NCBI RefSeq assembly: GCF_000970045.1
Contig: NZ_CP009505.1
Span: 2,418,001 to 2,482,000 of the forward strand
Direction of reading: 5' to 3'
DNA from: Methanosarcina sp. MTP4
Lineage (GTDB): Archaea > Halobacteriota > Methanosarcinia > Methanosarcinales > Methanosarcinaceae
Length of the DNA: 64,000 bases
Shown: positions 16,182 to 23,776 of the stretch, piece by piece
How the letters are laid out: each line of letters starts with the position of its first letter
How positions within the stretch are numbered: the first letter of the stretch is position 1
The notes under the pieces: generated by a model
Database searches by the model: none
Told to the model about the DNA's origin: nothing
The model's input: only the letters and a program-made list of their open reading frames with translations
Position numbers and translations under genes: made by a program

Positions 16182-18452
16182 TCAGGCTGCTCTTGCTTTT
16201 CTTTTCTCCTGGCGGGTATCCATCATCACAATAAGGGGTGGGAAGACCACGAAGGTGACGAAGATTGCCAGGAAAACATCAATAACAGTCACCAACCCGA
16301 AATTGCTCAGAATGGGGAAGGGCGAGAAAATAAGGGCTGAAAACCCGAAGACCGTTGTAGCTCCGGAAGCTATCAGGGCGGAGCCTGTGGTTGTCACTGC
16401 CTGGTTGATGGCTCCCACAGGGTCCAGCCCGTTTTCCTTTTCCTCAAAGTAGCGTTCCATCATCAGGATGGAATATTCGGACCCCACCCCAAGGATCAAA
16501 GCCCCAAGCACTGCAGTCATTGGCGTATATGCAAGGCCCAGCCCGGACATGACAAGGCCTGACCAGCCAACGACAATAAACATGGGAATTATGGGGGAAA
16601 GCGCCTTTACGGGGTTCCTGTAAACCACAATCAACCCGAGCAGCACAAGCCCTATTCCAAGCATGGTCATAAAGACTCTCCCGCTCGTAAGGGCACTTAT
16701 TATGTCAATCATCGCCACACTCTGGCCGGTAATGGTGACAGTAACGTCCGGAGGAGGCTGCATCCACTGTACATCTTCCTTAATAATGTCTCGCAGCTCT
16801 TTAATGCCCGTGATTTCGAGGTTCTCCATAGCCTGCCCTATATCCAGGTCAATTGTAAGCAGCTGGCTGCCCTGTTTGTATTCTCTACTCTGGCTGGCGG
16901 GGATTTCGCTGTATATTTCACGTATTTCTTCGGACGTTTCGGGGATGCTGCCTCCGTTTCTTTCCTTAACAAGGTCTACAATGCTCGTAGCTGCATAGAC
17001 ATGGCCCCGGTTTACAACTTCATGCCTGCTGAACTCGTCCATCCACTCCAGGACCTGCGGGTCACTGTTATCCCTAACTTTAAGAATGATATTCAGGTGG
17101 TCCCCCATTCCGGGAATTATGTCCTGCATCTGTTTAAAATGTATCAGGGAAGGCATATCCTGAGGGATGAAGCTATTCGTATCGCTCTGGATCGGGACTG
17201 ACTGGTCTGCGTAAATCCCCGCAAAACAGGTAAGAAGAGCAATTGCGAGGATGACTCTGGAATGGTTGATGGTAAAGTCGGCGACCCGGATAAGGACTTT
17301 TTCGATTGCTTTTCCTTCCTGCACCTTTGTTTCCTGCACCCCTGCCCCGGGAGAACTTTCAAGACCTGAATCAGTTTTTCCCTCTCCATTTTTCTTTTTG
17401 AAAACCCCAAGTGGATTCCTCTTTGCCAGCCAGTCGAAACTGTAAAGGGTTACAAGCCCGAAAAAGATTGCAGAGACGTAACACATAATTACTCCTATCA
17501 GGAGCAGTTTTCCGAAATCCCGAATCATGGGGATGGTGGAAGTAAAAAGAGGGATAAAGCCAAGTGCAGTCATTGCCAGGGCTATCAGGACCGCAGGGGC
17601 CGTGTGTTTGATGGTAAGGACAAGGGCCTTTCCTGAGTTCTTTCCGAAGCGGATTTCCTCTTCCATCCTGTTGTGAAACTGGATGGCATAGTCAATCCCT
17701 ATCCCGATCAGGACGGGAAAAGCTGCCATGGACACCATTGTCATTGGCACTCCGGCATATCCCATAACCCCGAATGTAAAAAAGACCCCCAGAAGCACAA
17801 CAGGAAGCGGCAGCAGCCCCCACCTTACATGCCTGAAGACGAGGAGAAGCACGACAACCATCAGAAGGGAGGCAACTCCGAGCAGGACTCCCATGCTCTG
17901 GCTTATTTCTTTGTTAATGTCAAGCCGCAGGGCAGGAGAACCAGTGATAACGAGGCTGTACCCGGGCGGAAAAGCAGCTTCTTCCAGGGAAGTGTCCAGG
18001 ACATTCAGGATGTCTTCCCGCTGCTGGTCAGTCGTGCTGCCTGCAATCTTAATCCCGATCATCATGTGGGTTTTGTCAGGCATCAGGGTTTCGAACATTT
18101 CCGGCCTGCTCTCAAGCATGTCCTGGACTTCCCGGTCCGAATCCGGAATCCTGGCCCGTCCTGAAACTTTGTAATTGATTTGCTTTATCAGGGTAGCAGG
18201 GCTGGTAGCCGACAGAACTCCCGGGACGGTCAACATCTGCTGCTCCAGCCTATCCGCGGCTTTCATCACGGCTGCAGATGTGACCTCATTTCCCTCGACC
18301 ATCACTACAATGTCTTCGGTCTGGAAGTTCTTCTTGAAAAGGTGGTCATAATCTTTATACAGTTGTGTACCTTTCGAAACAAAAGTTTCCGTCCCTGAAG
18401 CCATCTCGATCATCTGTGCCCCTTGAAAGGACAGAAGGACAAAAAGGAACAT
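16182..18452 (-). CDS. RND/MMPL family exporter (HAE3-like)
   Basis: A large membrane transporter in the cytoplasmic membrane with two repeats, each made of one membrane span, an extracytoplasmic loop and five more spans. The first loop ends before SQSMGVLLGVASLLMVV, and the second half restarts at TINHSRVILAIALLTCFAG. The signature GIGIDYAIQFHNRMEEE and its partner GVGSEYSILMMERYFEE match the Asp-containing fourth span of HAE3/MMPL proteins, though the second half has Glu. Conserved coding-like sequence continues upstream of the ATG at 18452 (KKIFEKLGVFIQSNRPTII), so the true start is probably an unusual codon near 18518. Substrates in archaea may be lipids, hopanoid-like molecules or drugs. 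A MarR gene upstream on the same strand may control it. Confidence 0.88.
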   Translation of the reverse strand: MFLFVLLSFQGAQMIEMASGTETFVSKGTQLYKDYDHLFKKNFQTEDIVVMVEGNEVTSAAVMKAADRLEQQMLTVPGVLSATSPATLIKQINYKVSGRARIPDSDREVQDMLESRPEMFETLMPDKTHMMIGIKIAGSTTDQQREDILNVLDTSLEEAAFPPGYSLVITGSPALRLDINKEISQSMGVLLGVASLLMVVVLLLVFRHVRWGLLPLPVVLLGVFFTFGVMGYAGVPMTMVSMAAFPVLIGIGIDYAIQFHNRMEEEIRFGKNSGKALVLTIKHTAPAVLIALAMTALGFIPLFTSTIPMIRDFGKLLLIGVIMCYVSAIFFGLVTLYSFDWLAKRNPLGVFKKKNGEGKTDSGLESSPGAGVQETKVQEGKAIEKVLIRVADFTINHSRVILAIALLTCFAGIYADQSVPIQSDTNSFIPQDMPSLIHFKQMQDIIPGMGDHLNIILKVRDNSDPQVLEWMDEFSRHEVVNRGHVYAATSIVDLVKERNGGSIPETSEEIREIYSEIPASQSREYKQGSQLLTIDLDIGQAMENLEITGIKELRDIIKEDVQWMQPPPDVTVTITGQSVAMIDIISALTSGRVFMTMLGIGLVLLGLIVVYRNPVKALSPIIPMFIVVGWSGLVMSGLGLAYTPMTAVLGALILGVGSEYSILMMERYFEEKENGLDPVGAINQAVTTTGSALIASGATTVFGFSALIFSPFPILSNFGLVTVIDVFLAIFVTFVVFPPLIVMMDTRQEKRKARAA

Positions 18453-18598
18453 GACAGCGATTATAGTCGGACGGTTACTCTGGATAAAAACTCCTAATTT
18501 TTCGAATATCTTTTTTATGGTGCTACCCCCCTGGAGGCATAACAGATATGATTTCTTCCTTTTGATTTTGGGACAATCTTCATCTGAAATTTTCAGGT

Positions 18599-18690
18599 GC
18601 TTTTCTGATTCATCATCAGGTTCTTTTCTGATTCATCATCAGGTGCTTTTCTGATTCATTATCAGGTGCTTTTCTGATTCATTATCAGGT
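18599..18690. repeat. 23-bp tandem repeat upstream of the MMPL gene
   Basis: Four near-identical copies of a 23-bp unit beginning GCTTTTCTGATTCAT, between the exporter gene and its likely regulator. Confidence 0.9.
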
Positions 18691-18891
18691 CCTTTTTGTC
18701 AGCAGCTTAATCCGGGAAAAATACATAGCCAAGGCTAATCAAAACCGGAATCCCCATGAAAAATGAATCAAATCTTTTAGTGCTTGTTCAGGTCCCCTGG
18801 AGCAAGAAACCCTGTTATGCAAATGCTTTATCAGTGTTATTAATCAAACCGGGCCGAATGCATGAATCCTTCAGGTAGGGATTTTTACCGG

Positions 18892-19386
18892 TCAGGATCT
18901 ATCTCCTGCCCCCTTTACGAAATCAATTTTTCTCATGATCCGTACCTCTGTTTTAAGACATTCTTCATAATCTTTGATTTCCTGTTCCTCAAGATGTCCC
19001 ATGAGAAATGCATCAACTTCTCTCATTTTCTCATTCATTACTTCATAGTACCTTTTACCCTTTTCAGTAAGGGATATCAGGACTTTTCTGCGGTCTTCCG
19101 GATCCGTTCTTCTTCCGACAATATCTTTTTTCTCGAGGGAATCTATCATCCTTGAAAGGCTGCTCCTATCCAGGTTCATGCACAGGCCCAGGTATGAAGG
19201 AATTATTTCTCCTGCCGTGCCAATTATCATGATGGCCAGAGGCTGCTGTTTGCTGAGTTTTTCGAGCTCTTCCAGGCTGGTCCGGGAGATTTTTTGATAA
19301 ACCTCTCTTTCAAATAATTTGTTGAAAAGTATCGTCCTTTCCAGCATTAACCGCCTGATTTCTTTTATTCTTTTGTCATCTAACAT
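18892..19386 (-). CDS. MarR family transcriptional regulator next to exporter
   Basis: A 164-residue MarR-type repressor. The helix-turn-helix is LGLCMNLDRSSLSRMIDSLEKKD and the wing TDPEDRRKVLISLTEKGKRYYE. The N-terminal dimerisation helix (RRLMLERTILFNKLFE) is longer than usual. It lies 370 bases upstream of the exporter gene in the same direction, the normal arrangement for a repressor that responds to the exported compound. A perfect 11-bp palindrome about 130 bases upstream of its start (19514-19542) is a candidate operator for self-control. Confidence 0.9.
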   Translation of the reverse strand: MLDDKRIKEIRRLMLERTILFNKLFEREVYQKISRTSLEELEKLSKQQPLAIMIIGTAGEIIPSYLGLCMNLDRSSLSRMIDSLEKKDIVGRRTDPEDRRKVLISLTEKGKRYYEVMNEKMREVDAFLMGHLEEQEIKDYEECLKTEVRIMRKIDFVKGAGDRS

Positions 19387-19798
19387 GCTTCCTCCAGGAC
19401 GCTATACATGTAACTAAGGCGCACAGATGCAGAGGTACCATAGCCGGATTTTAGAGTCGATTCGTAAGCTTCTGGGGATTTACATGAAGTTCATTTAATG
19501 AAAACTTAATGTTTAACAATTACAAAAGGTGTAATTGTTAATAATTGATATTTGCAACAAATAGTCGGATCTGATATTTAAACATTTTCATTTTTATTTT
19601 GAAAGTAAAAGTGACTTTTGAGATGGATTATGTTAAATTTTTCAGATAAGTTTCCGGGGATTTGAAGAAAAAGAAGTCAAACTTCAGCTTATCCCTTCTT
19701 ATTTTTTAGCATAGAATAATCTTCAGAACCTTTGTTTCAAAAGCAGTTTGAATCCGGAATGCATAGTTTTCTAATCAATCAAAATCAGGTGATTCAAT
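19387..19798. promoter_or_regulatory. Divergent promoter region with a palindrome
   Basis: No gene is seen. TTAACAATTAC (19514-19524) and GTAATTGTTAA (19532-19542) form a perfect inverted repeat with a 7-base spacer, the size of a MarR site. It lies between the leftward MarR gene and the rightward desulforedoxin-like gene and could act on both. TATA-like stretches lie near 19570-19600. Confidence 0.6.
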
Positions 19799-19957
19799 AT
19801 GCGCTGCAATGAAATGACGAAAGGCCAGGTTCTTTTTTGTGAAGACTGCGGATTCGAAGTGCAGGTTATAAAAGAATGCGGAGAGGAATGTGAACTGGGA
19901 GCCTGCTGCACAGGAGACATTTCCTGCTGCGGAAAACCGATGAAGCTAAAAGAATAA
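19799..19957 (+). CDS. Desulforedoxin-like Fe/Zn-binding mini-protein
   Basis: A 52-residue cysteine-rich protein, MRCNEMTKGQVLFCEDCGFE and on, ending SCCGKPMKLKE. The pair CxxCGxxVxV and the later CCGxPMKL match the N-terminal desulforedoxin domain of desulfoferrodoxins, which binds iron through four cysteines. Between them lies an insert with extra cysteines (KECGEECELGACC), giving ten cysteines in all. The role is probably electron transfer in oxidative-stress defence or metal handling. The ribosome site is weak (AGGTGA about seven bases upstream). Confidence 0.8.
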   Translation: MRCNEMTKGQVLFCEDCGFEVQVIKECGEECELGACCTGDISCCGKPMKLKE

Positions 19958-20054
19958 ACTGGGGAATAAACTGGGGAATAAACTCCCGGCCGTTTTAGCC
20001 ATGAATCTGACCGAAATCTGACCGGAATCCCCTCTTGTGATTCAAGAAATATTT

Positions 20055-20450
20055 TTAGGGGGCTGTCCCCCTACCTCTTTCTTCCCTCCTTCTTTCAAGG
20101 AAGCCCTGCATAAGCCTTATGAACACAAAGGAGCTGAAGAGCCAGGCCACGAGGGCAATAAGAAGGGAAAGGCCCCATTTGTTCAGGTACTGCATGCCGA
20201 GGCTGGCCACAAGCACACAGACCGTGCAGCCCATCATCCCGGCGCTTGCCCCGAGAGCAATGTCAGCGGCCCGCTCGGAACTTTCAAAGTGGCCTGCCAT
20301 AATAACAGCTGCAACCATCACTGCCGGAAAAGCGGCAAAAATCCCCGCAAAAGCCTTCCAGGGAAGGAGCTGCAGGACAAGAAAACAGGCAACAACAGAG
20401 CTTCCCCCGAGGATGAACCTTAAAGCAAGATCCCGGATATCAATTTCCAT
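20055..20450 (-). CDS. DUF3147-like membrane protein, paralogue 2
   Basis: A 131-residue membrane protein with four predicted spans. The N-terminus RDLALRFILGGSSVVACFL and IFAAFPAVMVAA closely parallel the next gene upstream (RFVLGGSAVVAS and IFAAFPAVYLAA), so the two arose by duplication. GGGAGAAATTC precedes the ATG. The end is a charged tail (ERRREERGRGTAP). It is the last gene of an operon led by dtdA. The function is unknown; paired small membrane proteins of this type often form hetero-oligomers. Confidence 0.75.
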   Translation of the reverse strand: MEIDIRDLALRFILGGSSVVACFLVLQLLPWKAFAGIFAAFPAVMVAAVIMAGHFESSERAADIALGASAGMMGCTVCVLVASLGMQYLNKWGLSLLIALVAWLFSSFVFIRLMQGFLERRREERGRGTAP

Positions 20451-20599
20451 GAATTTCTCCCTTATCTCAAATTTCCGTCTTTGACTTCGAGTTTTAATTT
20501 CTGTTTTACTTTCCGTTTTTACGTTCCGTTTACTTTCCGTTTTAATTTCCGTCTTTGATTTCCTTCACCTTACATTCAGCTACTTTTTGGGTTTTTGTT

Positions 20600-20962
20600 T
20601 CAAAAACCGTACCATGCAAAGTAAATTGCCGGTGCAAGCACGGCCCAGAACAGGAGAGCCCGGGATAAGCCCGATTTCCATCCGTATCTTAGGATCAGGT
20701 AGCTGGCTGCAAGGGCACAGCCAATATCTGCGACCATCCCTACAAGGGCACCCTTTGAGACCTGTTCGGACATAAAAAGAAGGTCCTGTCCTCTGAATTC
20801 CAGGCCCAGGCCAAGGATGGCGGCCAGGTAGACTGCCGGAAAAGCTGCAAAGATTCCCCCGATCCGGCCTCCGAAAGCCCGTGCAACCAGCGTGGATGCA
20901 ACTACCGCACTGCCGCCGAGCACAAAGCGGAGGGCAAGGGGGAAAAGCTCAATGTGAAACAT
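20600..20962 (-). CDS. DUF3147-like membrane protein, paralogue 1
   Basis: A 120-residue, four-span membrane protein with the same RFVLGGSA and GGIFAAFPAVYLAA motifs as its neighbour downstream. It begins 43 bases after the end of dtdA on the same strand. The C-terminus (LLFWAVLAPAIYFAWYGF) ends within the membrane. No catalytic residues are seen. A pair of such subunits may form one complex. Confidence 0.75.
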   Translation of the reverse strand: MFHIELFPLALRFVLGGSAVVASTLVARAFGGRIGGIFAAFPAVYLAAILGLGLEFRGQDLLFMSEQVSKGALVGMVADIGCALAASYLILRYGWKSGLSRALLFWAVLAPAIYFAWYGF

Positions 20963-21005
20963 GATTCATACGCCACTGATAATTTCTTTCCGGATCCTTA
21001 TAGCT

Positions 21006-21932
21006 TTATTCCGATCCTGAAATTTCTTCTCCGGAAAGCCCGTACTTTTCCCGGATCTCGGATTCTTTCAGGACCGAAAACCCCAGTTTTTCCACGATTT
21101 CGGTGATCCGCTTTTTGTCCGCACTTTTCATGGACTTCCTGTCAAAGTAGACGAAGTCGGCGCCGGATTTCTCGACTGCCTGCCGGATAAGGGCCTCGTC
21201 CACAAACTCAAGCTGGTACTTCGGGAAGTTGTGCCCGAAGGAGATGGCGGTTTCCAGCAGCATCCCGGTCTGGCGCATGGCATAATGCCCGCCCCCGAAC
21301 CCGACTGCTGTGGGGACTTTTTTTAGGGATACCGCAAGGATAGCCTGAGCGACGACCTCCCCGGGGACCGGTTCTTCCCACTGCCCCTCGGTGCTCCCTA
21401 TTTCGGCATAGAGGGAGGGCACAGTTAGTTCGGTTGGCCCGTGGTGGGTTACTTCCAGTGTAACGTCGTAGTTCAGCCCCTTTGCTTCGGCAAGCCTTTT
21501 CATCTCCATCAGGATGGACTTCATGGCTGGCGGGGAGGAGACTGCAAGCTCTCTCGGGTGTCCCCCGAGCCTGGCTTCGTCCGAGGAGTTTCCTGTGCAG
21601 TGCACGGTCAGGGACTTTACTTCCTGCTTGCTCCTGTGCTTGGAGGCAAAGATGATCAGGGAAGCCGGGAGCCCTGCAACTTCCAGTTTTTTATCAAGCC
21701 CATCCTGGAAAACGTGGATCTCCTCGATGTCCACAAGCCTGAACTTCCCGTCTGCGGATTCACGGGCAGCGGAGAAACCTGAGTTTTCCGGGAGTTCAAG
21801 GGGCTTCCATTCCACAAGGGCAAGGAGGTGTTTCTTTATGTTCTGGCTGGCAAGGTCAGGGGCAGAACAGATGATGGTGATTTTCGGGGCGTTTTCTGAA
21901 TTATTTTCTTCTGGATTGCTCGTTCCTGTCAT
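21006..21932 (-). CDS. dtdA: D-aminoacyl-tRNA deacylase (DtdA/DTD2)
   Basis: This enzyme frees tRNA from wrongly attached D-amino acids and from aldehyde-modified residues. The 308-residue product carries the archaeal and plant DtdA signature: SLIIFASKHRS, LTVHCTGN, LEVTHHGPTELTVPS and VGFGGGHYAMRQT. The His residues of these motifs bind zinc. The first 15 residues (MTGTSNPEENNSENA) are extra to the usual start at KITIICSAPD. It leads an operon with the two DUF3147-like genes. This protein marks the host as archaeal. Confidence 0.96.
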   Translation of the reverse strand: MTGTSNPEENNSENAPKITIICSAPDLASQNIKKHLLALVEWKPLELPENSGFSAARESADGKFRLVDIEEIHVFQDGLDKKLEVAGLPASLIIFASKHRSKQEVKSLTVHCTGNSSDEARLGGHPRELAVSSPPAMKSILMEMKRLAEAKGLNYDVTLEVTHHGPTELTVPSLYAEIGSTEGQWEEPVPGEVVAQAILAVSLKKVPTAVGFGGGHYAMRQTGMLLETAISFGHNFPKYQLEFVDEALIRQAVEKSGADFVYFDRKSMKSADKKRITEIVEKLGFSVLKESEIREKYGLSGEEISGSE

Positions 21933-22130
21933 TTTTGAATCAATCCGGGTTTTTTATCCTTATTTTCTGAACCAATCCTCTATACATTTCTTTACAGTAG
22001 ATAAAACCAACCCAGGAATTCTGACCCTGATCAAAAAGTTCCCGTTTTTTCTTTTTGAGCTTCTGGAAAAACCCCGCTTCCCATTTTGTGAAGAATACCA
22101 ATTGCAACCCCAAATCCGTTTTTGTGCTGA

Positions 22131-22167
22131 TAAGAGATCGATAAGCCTCCGCCAGCTTGCCTGGCGG
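22131..22167. repeat. 37-bp dispersed hairpin repeat, copy 1
   Basis: A 37-base sequence identical to 28011-28047. It contains the perfect hairpin CCGCCAG-CTTGC-CTGGCGG. A shorter, diverged copy lies at 49291-49308. All three follow the end of a gene, so it may act as a transcription terminator or mRNA end signal. Confidence 0.9.
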
Positions 22168-22306
22168 CTCTTTTCCTCTGCAGTCAATTGAACATTTGTA
22201 TTCTCTTCATTCAAATATTGAATGAGGGATTCATGGTTAGCTTTCCAATGCAATCCAAGCATAAACTTATTATCAAAAAAATTGAAAAGTAAAATTCATT
22301 TTTATG

Positions 22307-22756
22307 TCAAATTAAACCATAATCCCACTTCATGCCTTTTCCCGGTTCATAAGACATTTCATCCACGACAATTGGATAATACTTACTATCTTCGTCATAT
22401 AATACTATGTGAACTTTTTTAAAGTTGCTAATTTTCCCATTATATGCACTTACTGTTTTATTATCCAAAGTGATTTTAAATCTATAAGTTGTCCAACGAT
22501 TAAATTTGAACCAGGATGTTTTTGGATAAGAAGCCCCTCCCTCTGGTCCCACGGAATATTTTTCCTTGATTATAGATTGGTTGTATAAACCGAATACCTC
22601 AACAACTACCTCATGACGAGTATCGTCTTTATTATATATATCGTAAAGAGGGAGCAGAGAACCATATAAAATATAAGGAAAGATGCTATAGATATAAAAG
22701 CCTAAAAGGAGAAATACCAGAACTCCTGCAATTATGTCCATCCTCTTTGTTTTCAC
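22307..22756 (-). CDS. Membrane-anchored protein of unknown function
   Basis: A 149-residue protein with a GTG start (22756), preceded by AAGGTAAATT. Residues 7-30 form one membrane span (IIAGVLVFLLLGFYIYSIF), and the remainder is a Tyr-rich beta-type domain outside the membrane. It follows the 22768-23415 gene by 11 bases, so both are in one operon. The family is not recognised. Confidence 0.65.
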   Translation of the reverse strand: MKTKRMDIIAGVLVFLLLGFYIYSIFPYILYGSLLPLYDIYNKDDTRHEVVVEVFGLYNQSIIKEKYSVGPEGGASYPKTSWFKFNRWTTYRFKITLDNKTVSAYNGKISNFKKVHIVLYDEDSKYYPIVVDEMSYEPGKGMKWDYGLI

Positions 22757-22767
22757 AATTTACCTTC

Positions 22768-23415
22768 CTATAATATAGAGAGTCCCGGTTTTGTAGAACT
22801 TTTCTTATGAAGAATTTCAACGATTTTCTCTGCAACTGCTCTTGCCTCTTCTTCTTCGTCATATACAATTATTTCCATGAAAGCGTTTGAGATCCGGACA
22901 AAATAAATATGCCGACTGCCATATTTCTCTGAAACGACAGCAACTTCATCTCCAATTCCTGATATTCTTGTTCCATTGTTTTTATTGTTCCTGTAATCAA
23001 AATATTTCTTTGCACCATTGAGGTCATTGAAGACAAAAGTGTCCAATTCGATGAAACTCGTTGTAATTTTATTATCTGATTTTCTCAGTTGTAATATAGA
23101 ACCATCTTTCATATTTGATTCATTAAGTTTAGTTGCCATTTCCAGCAAACGTTCTTTGTCTTTTTTTGCTTCCTCAGGATTAAATCCTATTTCATCAATT
23201 TGATTAACAAAATTCTCAAGAAATTCTATCGGATCACTCATATATTGATAGTTTTCTTCTTTCCATCCAGCTCCAATTTCACCTGCAGTTATTTTAAGTT
23301 GTTTTGCACTACTAATTGTTGTAGATCGTTCCCCATTATGAGGCATATTAAATGCTAAAACAAAAATTGAAACTATGATCAAGCAGCTAATTATCGGTAG
23401 TCGGTATTTTTTCAT
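22768..23415 (-). CDS. Secreted or anchored protein of unknown function
   Basis: A 215-residue protein with an N-terminal signal anchor (LPIISCLIIVSIFVLAFNM) and no lipobox. The mature part is charged, begins SAKQLKITAGEIGAGWKEE, and ends with a helix EEEEARAVAEKIVEIL. The layout (a 'Gly-Trp near start, error-estimate-like strands, terminal helix') resembles secreted proteins often found in families in Methanosarcina, but I cannot name it. It is co-transcribed with the next gene downstream (22307-22756). Confidence 0.65.
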   Translation of the reverse strand: MKKYRLPIISCLIIVSIFVLAFNMPHNGERSTTISSAKQLKITAGEIGAGWKEENYQYMSDPIEFLENFVNQIDEIGFNPEEAKKDKERLLEMATKLNESNMKDGSILQLRKSDNKITTSFIELDTFVFNDLNGAKKYFDYRNNKNNGTRISGIGDEVAVVSEKYGSRHIYFVRISNAFMEIIVYDEEEEARAVAEKIVEILHKKSSTKPGLSIL

Positions 23416-23776
23416 CTTTGGTTTTTCCCGGAAACCCTCTACAATTTAAAGTCAAATTGGCAAATTCTATATATGGGAGCCTAAAAAATTCCCCGAACCA
23501 CACCCCACAACTTATTCACTATTATATAAAAGTCACATTTCAATATATAAATTAATTCATTAAGATAACGTTTGTTAGTAATTTAAGTAACATTAAAAGT
23601 TGCTAATCTGCTAATTTTTATCCTTAATATCATTTTTCACATCTACTTAACTATATTTTTATTTAAAAATAAGTTAATTTTTTGTAGTTATTCTCATAAA
23701 AAATACATTAGTTGTAAAAAAATAACACTTTGATCAATTAATTCTTAATTTTTCATAAATATTGTAAGGAATCCCC
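23416..23776. promoter_or_regulatory. A+T-rich divergent promoter region
   Basis: No gene is seen. The sequence is very A+T-rich from 23520 to 23760, with several TATA-like runs (for example 23523-23530 and 23645-23660), and separates the leftward secreted-protein operon from the rightward surface-protein gene. Confidence 0.5.

Noticed and set aside
21960-22262. A 100-codon minus-strand frame
   Set aside because: Its middle is the 37-bp dispersed repeat (read as RQASWRRLIDLL), there is no ribosome site, and the composition is not protein-like.
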